Shown here: in pieces, positions 20,233 through 46,601 of the stretch
How the letters are laid out: the number at the start of each line of letters is the position of its first letter
How positions within the stretch are numbered: position 1 is the stretch's first letter
NCBI RefSeq assembly: GCF_017591435.1
Contig: NC_059268.1
Coordinates: forward strand, 18,579,184 to 18,643,183
From: Portunus trituberculatus
Taxonomy: Eukaryota > Arthropoda > Malacostraca > Decapoda > Portunidae
DNA length: 64,000 bases
Direction: 5' to 3'
The notes under the pieces: generated by a model
Database searches by the model: none
Told to the model about the DNA's origin: nothing
What the model saw: only the letters and a program-made list of their open reading frames with translations
Made by a program: the position numbers and the translations under genes

Positions 20233-21575
20233 GTCGTGGTTACGGGGTCTGAAGATTGAGTCACTGTGCTGGTAATACTGCCCGCTAAAATTGTGCCAAT
20301 CCGTGCATATGGTGCGCTCTAGAGATAGTAATCACTAATAATTCTATATCTACGGTACTTGTAGCAATGGTGCATATATACAATCATCAAGTTTCAAATA
20401 GTAAAATGCTGTGTCTCTGTATTCTTAATAATGATTAGTGTTCTTAAGATATACGGCGTGCCCCATTTCGGCAGGGTAGGTTGCCATATTGTGATGATGC
20501 AATCCTCAGTCCCCGTGTTATCTGTGTGTACACAAGCACTGGAATGTACTATAGTATGTAGGGCATCGAGCCGTCCTCTCACCCCGTCTACTCCATCTGA
20601 TTACATTTAGTGACTGTTCTCTGTTGCTCGGTCAAGCTATAGACTGAATGTTGAATGCCTGTCGAATATTGAGACAGACAGCAGCAATGCGTCATCAGAG
20701 CAGACAAAGGCCTTGCTTGTGCTGGAACGTTCGCCGCCATGAAAATGATTATGAAGACAATGCTTTCATTGACACTGATAAGTCGCAGTAAAGTTCTACC
20801 CAAGAAGTATCCACATCAGTGCTGTCAACATGTTTCCATGCAATGTGGCACGCTTGTCCGTAACAGTGACACTCCGAACATGTGAATAGTCAGTGTCATG
20901 TAGGAAGTCTTGGCGCTGGCTGGAAGGCGCGTCCGCTCTACCATAGATGTAAGAGTTACTACAGACAAGATTTGCTATGACTACGAACTCGTGCATCTCG
21001 CAAGCTGGTGATGCTTTAGAGACGACAGATTTAATACGTATTCTCGTAGGTTATAATTTAAATGGTGTTGTGGTTTGTAACTAATTTTACGGAATAGATG
21101 ACGAATGGTGCACGTCTGGGTGGCTAGGTATAGGAGAACTGCGTGTCATTACGTGTTAGTGTGTACAGTCGTGAGGCCGTTATACTGTAAGGTGGTGAGG
21201 GGTTCCGCGGAGCATGTAAATAGAACTAGTGGATAGTCTTTAAAAGGTGTTAATAATCTTGGTGTCCCAGTGTTTAGGGTGAGTAGTACTCTTGGTGAGC
21301 TAGGCTAAGGCGATGTACAATTAAATGCACTGTGTTGAGGGGCGCACCTTGCCTGTCGTGACATGTCTGGATGTTGAGGTGTCAGTGTCACCCTGGGAGT
21401 AGTAGTGGATATAGGAGTGCCACCTGATACGAATGGTGGGTGTTGGAGTGTCACCCTGGAAGTAGTGGCGGGTGTTGGTGTCACACTGTGAGAACCTCAA
21501 CTCGGAGGAGAAGGTATATACGCATTAGAAAGATGATATCGTATGTAAAAGAATATCCTATATTTATAATAAGGA

Positions 21576-21621
<46 letters not shown>

Positions 21622-21794
21622 GCCAAAGTGAATGTAGAAGAATGCTATGTACGTATAGTATGGATGTAGATTTTTGGCTATTTAATAAATGTAAACTCTA
21701 TTCTTCTTTCACTCCATGATGGATACGTCTACGATTCTCCGAGGTAGACCAAGAGAAAAGACCAAATTGGAGATAGATAGACTGCGTAACTGAA

Positions 21795-21830
<36 letters not shown>
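21576..21830. repeat. (ACT)n and (GA)n arrays
   Basis: (ACT)n 21578-21620 and (GA)n 21798-21830. Confidence 0.9.
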
Positions 21831-21832
<2 letters not shown>

Positions 21833-22099
21833 ATCGTTGGGGATGCTAATGATATGCATGTAAGTATATGCATGCTCAGGATTGTTAGAGTAAAGTTGCT
21901 CATTTTTCAAGTAATCGCCCGAGTGACCCGCACAAAACATAAGAGGCCAATCAGAAGATTTACAACGAAAAACGCCTATCGGAGGTTAAGGTGAAAAAAA
22001 TGAATAAGACTGAATACATTAAAAATAACAAGCAAATAAATGAATAAATAAATAAGTAAGTAAATAAATAAATAAGCAGTAATATATAATAATGACGAT

Positions 22100-22162
22100 G
22101 ACGACAACGACATCAACAACAACAACAATAACAACAACAACAACAACAACAACAACAATAAC

Positions 22163-22238
<76 letters not shown>

Positions 22239-22252
22239 GTGATAATAATAAC
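22100..22252. repeat. (AAC)n-(AAT)n array
   Basis: AAC 22108-22160 then AAT 22163-22238. This is the last large array before the gene-dense part. Confidence 0.9.
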
Positions 22253-22254
22253 AT

Positions 22255-23936
22255 GAATAATATGTAAAAATAACAGCGCGAACTTAAAACCTTGAAGCTT
22301 ATTCGTTAAAATTCTATCCTTCATTATGAAATAAAGTTTTCGAGGCTTTGATATTCATCGTGAGGTATCTGAGCCATGTATATTGAGATCAGTGAGGTAT
22401 CATAATCAAAGAAGTTAAGCAAAAACAAGAAGCTATAAGGAGTTCCAAGATGGCGGAAGGCGCCATCAATTCATAGAGTGGCGGAATCATTAGAGATATA
22501 GAGTTCACTGATAGAGATTACTTTATGGTGAGTGCACATATAATTATATAAGAAAAATATTCTGAAACGGGATGTTGTGTTTAATTGTAAGTCCAACGCA
22601 AATAATCCAACAACATGGAATGTTTATCAGAGCTCGTTACCGTAGTACAATCTATATATTCATTCTTTTCATATAACGTAATTGTTTATGATGAATCTAC
22701 TACTTTATTTCCCAAAAATGTTGTGAAGTATGGTAATGGAACGATTGTCATTGAGATTTGCTGAAAATGTATACAAGACAAAGGTTTGCAAACAGTGGTG
22801 TCCCACCCGCCACGGCTTCCCGCCAAAACACGGGCTTTAATATTGTTCCGCCGACCAGACCTGCTGTCTGTGCCGTGAATTTCATGCCATGCGCTTTGAA
22901 TGTTGCTTTCATATTTCTTCATATCAATAATAGTGTCTGTGAAAATCCACCTGGAAAGTCGTGAGTGTTGCAAATTAAAGAGCAGGGAATATTTTAAATC
23001 CCTGTTTGGCGGAGGCGGGTGTGACGCGGCCTTGTTTTCCCGCCAGCAGCTTCAGTGTTACCAGTGTTGCCACACCCGAGGTATAGGCTGGCAGCCGCCC
23101 AATTGGGCTATTGAGTAAGGAAGCTTTAAAAGTTGGGCTACTTTTCATCGGAAGTCGTAGTCCAATAAAAATAGAAATTAAGAAAAACGAACTTGTAATG
23201 GTATAAATGGAAGTCACTTTACTGTTCTATTCACAAATATTCGTGTAAATATTTTCAATGTGAAATAATTCCGTTCAAATCATATGTTACTACCCTATAG
23301 GTAACACTACCGTAGTCTTAATGAATTATTTGTATCATGGAGGTCTGTAGCTATAGACTGCCAAATTTGTGTACAGCGGGTTAAAAGGTTAAAAACTTCA
23401 ATACGTCTGTCATTATTTCAATAATATGGGTGGCGGTTGATACATAAAACACATAGCTATCTATAAGTATATGAGTATCCTATGGATGTGCATGTAACTG
23501 ACAATCATCATACAAGTCCATCAGATAGCCAAGTCAGTAGTGCCTGGCATTCCTACTTGTTAACCACTGTGTCTTTATTTAGCCTGCTTTCCGTTACTGT
23601 GGGATGACAGGGAACTACTACAATATATTTTTTTTTTTTTTCACACGAGGAACTTTAAAGATGCGTCATTTTCTAATTGGGGTACATCAGCCAAGTTTCA
23701 GGATTACTACAATGTTTGAAGTGATTTTCTGGTTCTTAATGTCAAGGAAATTTATCTGTAGAAATAAAAATAATGCCTGTAATATCATTTCAGACTTGGC
23801 TTGCCTTTAAAGTTGGGCTATTTATTTAGGCTTTGGCGCGGCGTGTGGCCAGTCTGGCAACACTGGCTTGGTTCACTTATCACACAGCACGTTGGGAGGC
23901 GGACGCTTCCCTCCGTGTGCTCGTACCGTGCCAAAC
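22255..23936 (+). other. Upstream region of the RB-like gene
   Basis: Holds an AAGATGGCGG...CGCCATC inverted pair at 22448-22467 and the E2F-type sites listed separately. Frames at 22686-22973 overlap on both strands and show no family signature. Confidence 0.4.
22817..23839 (+). promoter_or_regulatory. E2F-type sites upstream of the RB-like gene
   Basis: Four E2F-like elements precede the ATG at 23937. TTCCCGCCAAAA at 22817-22828 is a near-perfect site in reverse orientation. TTTGGCGG lies at 23005-23012, TTTTCCCGCC at 23035-23044 and TTTGGCGC at 23832-23839, about 100 bp before the ATG. Mammalian p107 is itself an E2F target, so feedback control is plausible. The transcription start is not known, so which sites are proximal is inference. 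Confidence 0.5.
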
Positions 23937-31749
<7,813 letters not shown>

Positions 31750-33159
31750 TCTCTAGAAATCTGTACTAAAAATGCCATTAGAAATAATGGCCTAAATCAG
31801 TGCTTATTTGAAAGCTTTACTTTTGTAAAGTTCCTCACTTTCAAGAAACTTAATCATAAAAATGATTTTGTATATAGTGTGTTATGTAATTATATCAGTC
31901 ACTTTTTTTTTTTTTAATCTGCAGTCAGATTTCACATTGCAATAATTTGTGTCAACCTGTCATGTTTTCCTGTTAACAGACGAAGTAAAGTTGACACAAG
32001 ACTGTCAAGCAATGCATGATAAGCTTGTAGAATATCTGATTCTTGGTAATATTGTTCAAGAGAGTTCACTGGTGATAAACTGACTTACTGCATGTCTTGG
32101 CTTATAAGGTTACTGATTAAGTAAGACCCACAAATTTTCAAGATAAGATTTTGAGCTAACTCAACTATATTGGGTGGTATTTGTAATGGTGTACTTTTAC
32201 AAGAGAAATTATAATGGAAACTTGTGAAATCAGATAGGCAAACCAGGCAATACAGTGAAATCAACCAAGCCCCTCTGCTGTTCATGTATGGTTTGCAAAG
32301 AAAGGTGTCATTATCCTTACTTGTCACTCATCAGTAAGATCATCAAAACATCACATATGGTGTATGTTTCATACACCAGCCATTATGAAAGTAAATAATC
32401 ATATAAAGAAGAGGGCAGCCAACTAGTGTATATGAGGTGCTTGATTTGTCTGAAATGGGACATGACAGGCACCAGAAGGTAAACCCTTTATTGAGAGATT
32501 TCAATTTGCATTCACACACATTTCACCTGTAACAAAGCTCACATGAGGAAATCAGATATTTAACATGTGAAATCCTAATCTGTTACAGCTTCATATATGA
32601 AATCCTTCAATAACATCTGCCTTCAGGCTTCCTGGCATGCAACATTTCAGGAAAAGTTACTGATCATGTAAAAACTAGTGGGGTTGTTCTCTGTTTCCGT
32701 ATGTTTACTGTTTTGCTGATTCTACCGATCAGTAAGTTCATGAGCAGGTTATAGTTATGTATAAATTTGACATTCTGTATTGGGCATAGAGTCATCATAT
32801 AAGCCAAGATATGTGGTATCTACATTTGAGGAAATTTTTATAAATATATAATGAATCTTATATAAAATAACAAATGTTTATCATTGTAATTAAGATATTT
32901 TTATCAATAACTATACACTTTGAACCATTTTATTTTAAATTTATAGGAATATTCTGAAATATTGTTTCAATTATGAAAGTAAATTATTCTGTTATAATTG
33001 TAACAAAGTCTTTCAAGCCATTTGAATGGGTCAGTCTCGAGATATAATTAAGTAAGCACTGGAATCATCAGAGGTGCTAACTTGTAAAACATTAGATAGC
33101 AGTGCAGTGCTGGCAGTAATACTTGAGCCCTCAGCATCATTATGTTTATCAATGTGGAA
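31750..33159 (+). other. Probable 3' UTR and flank of the RB-like gene
   Basis: AT-rich sequence with no frame. I see no canonical AATAAA here, so the cleavage site is unassigned. Confidence 0.4.
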
Positions 33160-34560
33160 GAGTTTAAGTCTTTGATCACAGGGAAAGAAATACAAGAGTG
33201 AGTGAAGGAGGTGAAAGGTGCAGGTTTGGATTTGTGCAGAATGTTTGATGCAAAATTGCTATGAGTGGTTAGTAAGATAGTAAAATGTTGGTTTCTGGAG
33301 CAACATCATAGTGATTGACAGTGCAAGTGCATGCATTTTTCTTTGAAATAAAGCGTGAGTACTAGTTTTAAGGCTATATCCAGTGGTGTTGGTAAAGTGA
33401 TGGTAAAGAGGATTGTCTCATAGGATCAGGTGTTTGCTGTAGGATAGGTATGTGTCTAGTGCGTGGTTAAAGGCAAGGGTGTGTTTTGGGTGATCGTGAA
33501 TTTTAAATATATAACATGATATTGTAGGCTGTTAAAATTTTTTCCGTAGTTTGTATAGGTAGGTAGCTAATTGTTAAAATGAATTTTTAATGAGAGCAGT
33601 TGAGCAATTGAGAAACAATGTGTGAATGATATCCTGTTGAAGCAGGGCACATTAGGGATGTGCAATGTTGCCTTGATATTTAATTTCTGTGTGGATGATG
33701 ATGTAAGGGAGGTGGATGTGAGGACTATAGATAGAAATTTGTATCTAGTAGAAGTTGCATTTGAATCAGATACTGCACTAACAAGTGTAAAATTATGGGT
33801 AGTTGTTGACTGACCAATTTGATTGTTTAGTGTTTCATACACCAGGCATTATGAAATTTTGTAAAGAAATTTTTTAAATTAAATCTAGTTTATGAAATGT
33901 AATATTACAGGACTGCTCACAAAAGCACCTCTCAAACATCCTGCTCAGTCTTATACACTAACCACAATCCCCTGCATACCAATCATAACTTCCACTTTTT
34001 CCACTTCTAACAGTTAGTGTCTATAAAGAGGATGAGGATTACTTTTGTTAATAAATCAGCCAAAGACTGATGCAAAATTATTTGAAGTCCAGCTTAGGTG
34101 ATAAAACATATGCAATAGATTTCAATCATATTTACTTTTGTGCAAATATAACTAGGTCTTCAGTCAATGACTACCTTTACTGCTTAAGAAGTGTGGAAGA
34201 GGATGACAAGTATGGCTTCTAACAAATTCCTCGTGATGGCAATAAATGTCATTAAATTTAGGATGAATGTTAAAAACATTGAAGCAGAGATGCAAGGAGG
34301 ATTGGAAAGTGTTCAAAATGAATGCAGAGAAGAGGTTGAGGGAGTAGATGTGAACTGCATTTTCTGTAGCTAAAATATGGAACATGAAAGCAGAGACAAT
34401 CTATGATAATGTAAAAAAGTAACATGGATTGAGGAAGTACCATATGATATGAACTTAAGATAAACAAAGGAAGAGTGATTGGTGAATGAGACTGGGAGTG
34501 TGAAGAAAACATTAGATAAAAGAGTTATGTCTGGACTAAGAAGGAATGGTTGCACATGGA
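33160..34560 (+). pseudogene. Decayed non-LTR reverse-transcriptase relic
   Basis: No long frame survives, but conceptual reading with frameshifts and stops gives a string of RT-like pieces in the right order. These are ISSGVGKVMVKRI (about 33375-33415), DQVFAVG then KGKGVFWV (33426-33495), a block near 33640-33800 ending SDTALTSVKLW, and MNAEKRLRE ... IWNMKAET near 34315-34400. The order resembles the Bov-B/RTE-like or related RT with a tail. It lies in the 4.4-kb convergent gap between the RB-like gene and PIN1. The clade call is tentative. Confidence 0.5.
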
Positions 34561-35931
34561 AATGATAAATAGGAAGCAGGTGTGTGTGTGTTATGTTTTT
34601 TATCTATTTTATCCAATTAATGTTTCAAGTGAATAAACAATGTTCCAAGCCAGGTAGCTAAGCCCATTTAGGCCTGCTAGTGCTACACCAACACACAACT
34701 ATGGCTAGTTGACTAGTTCTGATGTGAAAGAAGCAGGTCTATTATGGTGCATTAGGGATAACTAGCACAGCTGTTATGTCCTGCAACAGCAATTACTAGA
34801 TATGCTATGCAATCGACTCACATGCATTATAGTGCTGTGAGAATGGGTCATCTCTTCCTAGAGGGCCTAAAAGCTAAAATGTGAGGAAATACTTGTATGT
34901 ATACTTCTTCAAAGAGGATGAGACTGGTATATAGGTGGATATATCAATATAATGTTAGACTATTTACAAACATGATCTCAAGTTCCTAGCAGTTTACAGT
35001 ATAGTATTGGACTTGCTAAGTAGATCAAATAAAACATTATATATTTATCACTAAATACAGCCCACCTTTTCATAATTTTACTTAGCATGTTGTAATTAGT
35101 ATTTGACAAAGCAAGATTATATAATTTTTCACAAAAGACCTGTAGTGACTTAAAAAAAAAAAGCAATAACATGTAAAGCATTCTTTCTGACTCCCTCCAG
35201 ACTCACTCTATGTGGACAAGGACTGTTAAGTCATCCAAATTTGTTAATCTGATGTTTTCAGAAATTAAGAAAATTGTGGCTTGTGAACCAAGTGCAGATT
35301 TTCATGGGGGTGAGGCAAGTCCAACCTCATCAATTATTATAAACACATTGAATTGGCTTTTATCTCAAGTGAAAGTTATTTCCTTTTTTAGATGCAATCA
35401 AATATTTCCAAGTACATAGATACTCCTTTTTATAGATGCAATCATCACTATTGTTCCATTTTTTGGGGTTATCTTCATGTTCTAACTAGTGTAAATAGTG
35501 CACAAAGTAAAATTTGAAAAGAGTGTGTTAGTATTGCAGGGAGAGAATGTTGCCTTTGTACAATTGCCATTCCTTCATAGTTGTTAGACATTAGCATAGG
35601 AAAGATTTTTTTGTTGAACTCACAGAAACTCTAGTAGTGTTATTTCCATGTATATTCTATTCAGGTTTTGTAACTTAACTCCTTTGCACAATAGGTTTAC
35701 TAAATTAATCATTTCCTTCAAGAATTTTTTTGCCAAATTGCCATCAGAACTAATTTTAGTACAAAGGCAACACTCCATTTGTAATAACACATGAGACATA
35801 CTGGACATGATTGTATGTTGACTAAGCTTTATCAGTTGTAAAATTATATAAATGAAGAGGGCTCAGGAATATTTTTGCTTTATAAAGTATTTTGAACATT
35901 TAGGTATGTCAAAGCATGATTTCGGTAAACC
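34561..35931. other. Convergent intergenic gap
   Basis: AT-rich, without a supported gene. Short frames (34978-35181, 35210-35419, 35620-35808) have no recognisable motif. Confidence 0.4.
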
Positions 35932-35937
35932 TTTATT
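35932..35937 (-). terminator. PIN1 polyadenylation signal
   Basis: AATAAA on the minus strand (TTTATT on plus), about 200 nt past the PIN1 stop. It is the first canonical signal I found downstream of that gene. Confidence 0.55.
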
Positions 35938-36132
35938 TATACATAACATATGTAATGTTTAGGATGATGGGTTCGTGAATATCATTACTTTGATGATAGA
36001 AACGACTTATACCTGGAAGAATTTAAAATTACCTTTATGGTATTAGAGCAAATCATTGACAAATTTTCTAGCACAAAAGTTTTGTAACATTCCTTGTGTT
36101 TGTGATGAGAGAAGTTATTGGAAGTTACAAGT

Positions 36133-38457
36133 TTATGCTGTACGCAAAATGATATGGACTCCTGAATCGGTGTCCACTATCTTGCTCAATTCGCCAACCT
36201 TCAAGGCAAATGCAGCATCTTCAAATGGCTTTTGCATTGCTCCACGACCAAACAATCCAAGATCTCCTCCACGCTTGGCCGAGCTACAGTCAGACACCTG
36301 AGAGAAATGAAAAATGGATTTTTCATTACAACCAATCATAACCTGAAATACAAGTTGATGTGCATAAAACTATTTTTCAAATGGAAAAAATTTGAGAGAA
36401 ATATTTCTAAGAAGCAGAAATTCACTTACCCTACTAGCTAATTCAGCAAATGAGGACTGTCCAGATGTGATTTCTGCACGGTATTCTGCGAATAAAAAAA
36501 TTGTTTTCTAGTAACCATGTAGTATTATTTTTCCCTTCAGTTTGAGTAATAGGGCATAAATTATGTATAGGTAAGACGTGCTATATAAGAAAATAGTTGA
36601 GTAGGGAATATCCAGTTCAAAGATTGAAAATGTGAGTGTAAAATTTATTTACATGAAGCACCATGTTTCTCGTCTTTGGCAGAAAGAACGTTCCCTGCCT
36701 CTATTCAAATATTTCTTAGTTTAAACCAATGGGTCTGTATTTTGCAAATCATCGCCAAGCCCACTGATCAGCAAAAACTAAATTGTGCATTTCAAACAAC
36801 TCAGTCATCATATAATATCAAACATAAGTCAAATTTGTATTAGTCATAACAATCTCTGCCAGTTTTCCTGTTATTATAAGTACAACTATAAATAATATTA
36901 AATATGAGTAAATAATATCCTCATTTGAGGCAATAAAGCATTATTATAAATATTGCTTGGAATGGAGTTTTTCTAAACAAAACAAACTTAGCTTTGCATG
37001 ACCTGCATATGTCAGGCTGCTGCCATAATTTTCTCCTACATATAATGTTTATTTTGATCAAATAAATTGTTTTACTAACCCCTGAAGTCATAATATAAAC
37101 TTGTTTTGCAAAAAATCTAAACCCTGGAAAATAATGTTAAGAACCTATTTGATTCCATAAATTCAGTCAACAAATTGTGGATGCATTCTAGTGGTAGACA
37201 GTGATTGGGATATGATCAATCACTTCTGACTGCTAAGACTGATGGTAATAAATTCTGTGGGCTATGATGGTTAGTTACAGTTTCCCTATGACATAACTTT
37301 TCATGCCTAAATCACTTTACTATATCCTTTCAACCCTCAAGTGGCCTTTCTCTTCTATACACTGTACAAACTTGCTCTTCATCCTCTGTACTTAAATTAA
37401 CTTAACTTACCGGTCAGAGTCTCAATAGCTTCTTCCTTTGAAATAGTAATTTTTTCCTGACGCCATGATGATGGTCTACGAGAACCAGCATGTTTCACCA
37501 GTAGGTGAGAACACTGTACTCTGTCTGGCCCACCACTGCCACTACCTGCTGCTGGTTTGGCTGGTTCTGTTGGAACATCCCACTGGCTCTCCTTGGTGTA
37601 GATATTCAAGTAGTAAGTCATACCTGCAGCAAGACATACATGCATGAATTCAACTTGTATGTCACTAGTGATGAATACAACTAATCAAATTTATCAAATG
37701 TTATAGCTTGAGGAAACTCATGTTAATGTCTGTGTATATACACACTAGAACTCTTACTATAATCAAATCAAACTAAATTATATTAACATATTATCACTTA
37801 AGATGTGCTTTGTGAGTGGGTATTAGTGGCAGATTGGGATATTGTGAGTCGAAGCTCACCCCTGCCTCACTGTAAACCAAGGAACAGTAAGGCCTGGCTC
37901 TTGCCCCACGCAGCATGTGTTTTTCTAAAGAATGTTTTGAAAGTTAACAACGAGGACTTGGTTGTTTTTAATTATTATTATGAGTTAGTGCAGTGCAAGA
38001 AGAATAGTGAGCTGCGTAAGATAAGTTACCAGTGCTGGTAGGGAGAGGCATGAGGGTGGTGTGGTGTAAATAGATTATTTTAGGCAGTGGTTCTTAACCA
38101 TTTTAGAACTACACCCCCCCTCTAGAAATTTGTTCTTCCCTCCATGTCCACCTTGCATCTATGAATACAAATCCCTCCCAAATGTTTAAGAAAAAAGATG
38201 ACGCTTTTGCATTTTTCACAAACTTCTTATTACTTGATCATGCTCTTGTTAAGAGGATGATAATTATAATCAGAGAAATTCTTTCTTTTTGCAAAGGACT
38301 TGTACCCTCCCTTAAAAATTACTGATGCTCCCCAGGGGGGACATGCCCCTCAGGTTAAGAAACACTGGTTTAGGGCAAATTATGGTGAAAATGGTTTTAA
38401 CACATTCAGAAGTTGAAAACTGTGGAAAATGTGAGGAGGGAGCCAAGTAAGCAGGAG

Positions 38458-38523
<66 letters not shown>

Positions 38524-38654
38524 CACACTGTCTTTAGCAGTGACAACTTCATAAATGTTAAAAAGTCAAATTTGTAAGAAAACATTTTTGTAGCCTAATG
38601 TTAAAACTAACCTAACTAAATAAACAAAAAATAATAATAATAATAATAAATAAA

Positions 38655-38685
<31 letters not shown>

Positions 38686-39088
38686 TAACCTAACTAATTT
38701 AAGTTATAATAACCAAACTGATCTAACCTGACTTAACCTGATATAACTGATAAGGCTAATAAATCCATCACATCATTAGGTGTGTCACGTCAGAGAGTTG
38801 TCACGGATGCGTGCGAACTTGGTCTCCACCCCCCAAAAAAAGATATATCTTTAAAAATCGCTGTTAGTATTACAAATTATTTGCGGTGGGTACATATGAT
38901 GTTCAAGTTACTATGAATGGCAAGTTTCACGTGGTGAGATGGGCAAGAAAAGCCATGATGAGACTGAAATAATAAGGAAATATTTACCACTCAAGTGACA
39001 TCACCAGAGGGAAATAATCATCAAAATGTATACCTGTGGAGCGGCTGACACGCTTCTCCCAGCCTGACGGAAGCTCGGTATCACTCAT
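36133..39088 (-). CDS. PIN1: Peptidyl-prolyl cis-trans isomerase PIN1
   Basis: Four exons on the minus strand: 39088-39034, 37623-37411, 36485-36430 and 36297-36133, all with GT-AG introns, giving 162 aa (human PIN1 is 163). The WW domain (about 5-38) keeps W10, S15, R16, Y22 and W33, the phospho-Ser/Thr-Pro binding residues. A Gly-Ser-rich linker (about 43-51) leads to the parvulin domain (53-162). That domain keeps C56, H58, the phosphate-binding K62/R67/R68, catalytic C112 in SDCSSAK, MQKPFEDA, and H156 in GVHIILRTA. The family isomerises pSer/pThr-Pro bonds in the nucleus and cytoplasm and controls mitotic regulators, RB proteins and transcription factors. The start has A at -3 (ACCATG). 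The large first intron (39033-37624) carries a hAT-like MITE and an AT array. It is convergent with the RB-like gene to its left and divergent from SAAL1 to its right. Confidence 0.97.
37800..38040 (+). mobile_element. Possible tRNA-like SINE in PIN1 intron 1
   Basis: A box-A-like TTAGTGGCAGATTGGG (about 37825) and box-B-like GAGTCGAAGCTC (about 37847) are closely spaced. Their orientation is opposite to PIN1. Evidence is limited to these two motifs. Confidence 0.3.
38085..38367. mobile_element. hAT-like MITE in PIN1 intron 1
   Basis: About 283 bp with terminal inverted repeats: CAGTGGTTCTTAACC at the left end and its near complement, ending GGTTAAGAAACACTG, at the right. CAGTGGTTCT is typical of non-autonomous hAT termini. 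Both flanks contain TTTAGG, but a clean 8-bp target duplication is not evident. Confidence 0.6.
38458..38521. repeat. (AT)n in PIN1 intron 1
   Basis: About 30 units, followed by AAT/AAAT tracts at 38630-38690. Confidence 0.95.
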
Positions 39089-39559
39089 GGTGAACACAGT
39101 GTGGAACTCTGGCAGATATTGACCGTCTTCGCCGCGGCCGCCGCAGCCAGTCCTCCCTCCCGCTCGTCAACACGCAGCCACAACGGAGCTAAAACCTTTT
39201 CACCATAACACGTTATCATGTCTTGAAAAGGAACAATATACATGTGAAAAGCAAATCATATTTCACATGCTGCTATTTATAAAACAGTAACCGTAATAGT
39301 ATTATATTTTGTAAAAGAATGTATGGTAAAAGATTATGATGATAACGCAGAATTTCGTATGAAAAGTATTCTATTGAGTAAACGTGTAAAACAAAAAGGA
39401 AAATGTATGAAAAGAAACAATATCTCACTTATTTTTCCTCGCAGACCAATGGGTACTTGAGCCTTCCATCAATCTTTATATTTCTACCTACACGGAATCA
39501 TACCGTTCTCCAACTTCCCAAACACTCTTTCATTAATAGAAAGTACAACTTTTTTTTTT

Positions 39560-40100
39560 CTCGAAATCCAACTCCCCTCGAGATTTCTGGCATCTGATGA
39601 AAAACATCTCCAATTTCATCTTTCCCTTTTTTATTTATTATCTTGATGGCCCCCCTGCCATCTAACCTATATAGCTGCTTCTAAAGCTGAACTCTTCTTT
39701 CAAACCTTTTGGGATTGTTCCTCCTTTTCCTCTCTGATTATTTTATGCCTTCGATTAAAATTATTCGTAATTAATACTAATGATGTTTTTCAAGCCTTAT
39801 CTGGCCTAAACCTTCGGAAGACTTAAGGGCTGGTGATCTGTGGCTCTCTTTACTAGGTAAGTCTTGGTTATCCTCTTTTAGAGATTTTGGTGAAACTTTT
39901 AATGTTGCCTTAGACATACCAAAAGCTTTTGATTGAGTCTGGCACAAGGCTTTGATCTCAAAACTACCAGCACTCTCCTACGGCTTCTTTCCTTCTCTCT
40001 GCAACTTCATCTCAAGTTTCCTCTCTGACTTTTCTATTGCTTCTGTGGTAGACAGCAACGGTTATTCTCCTAAATCTATGAACTCTTTCTGTTGCCCTTG
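39560..40100 (+). pseudogene. Decayed non-LTR RT fragment (Jockey-like)
   Basis: The piece FGETFNVALDIPKAFD, an in-frame stop, then VWHKAL and SKLPALSYGFFPSL (39886-40000), ending SFLSDFSIASVVD near 40056, is a degraded RT palm region. It includes the D of the DxSKAFD catalytic A motif. Upstream, LDGPPAI near 39643-39660 fits the G-x-DGIP motif preceding RT. Several stops and indels show it is dead. It separates PIN1 from SAAL1. Confidence 0.65.
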
Positions 40101-40828
40101 GCCAGTTTTCTCCTCTTACGTAAAGCAAACAAACAAGCAAACAAGCAGCGCCCGGGGTGGCGAGTGCTGGGTGGCGGCAGCGGACGGCGAGTCGAGGCAT
40201 AAACAAAACAAACGAGCAGGTGGTGGCTGCGTGACGTGTACTCTGTGCAATAATCATCCTACTGCGCTGAATCAAGCTAAGGACACCCTCTACCACTGTG
40301 AAGGGAGAAACTATGTAGGTTATTAAAGCTTATAGTGTTTTGATCAGTAGATATTATCTGAAATTTAGGTTCACTCGCCCAAAAACAACCACTCCCAGAA
40401 CTGGCTGAAGACATTCCTGGCAGCTTCAGGTAAGTTATCTTCTTTCCCTTGTTCCAAAAGATCACTAGCTGTCAGGAACATTGATTTAGAGAATATGTAG
40501 TTCAGTACTTCTATTTCCCTCAATCTCTTTCCCAGTGCACTATATAACCTTGAAGATCTGATGGTGAAGGCAAGTAGTTGGTGCAAACACTTAACTGGGG
40601 AGGAGCTTCAGTCTCTTAAAAAAAACAGGTAGATGAATAATCATGAAGGAAATTTCTTATATCATATTTTCCACCATTCTGTTTAACATTTTAAAAGTGC
40701 AGGAAATACAATAGCAGAAGATTGAGGGTGTGTTCAATTATCTTCAGACTATTACAAGTTGCTGGTGTTAGAGTCATCTGAAATGGTGTTTTCCCTTCAG
40801 TGTTGCCTTAACTTCAGTCATCCTGAAG

Positions 40829-46601
<5,773 letters not shown>

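Noticed and set aside
22686..22973. Overlapping frames on both strands
   Set aside because: No family signature; the plus and minus frames cannot both be real and neither has splice or start support.
23868..23936. N-terminal extension of the RB-like protein
   Set aside because: The frame is open but begins with TTG, and the first ATG is 23937.
39089..40828. Short bidirectional promoter shared by PIN1 and SAAL1
   Set aside because: The starts are 1.7 kb apart with an RT relic between them; no direct support.
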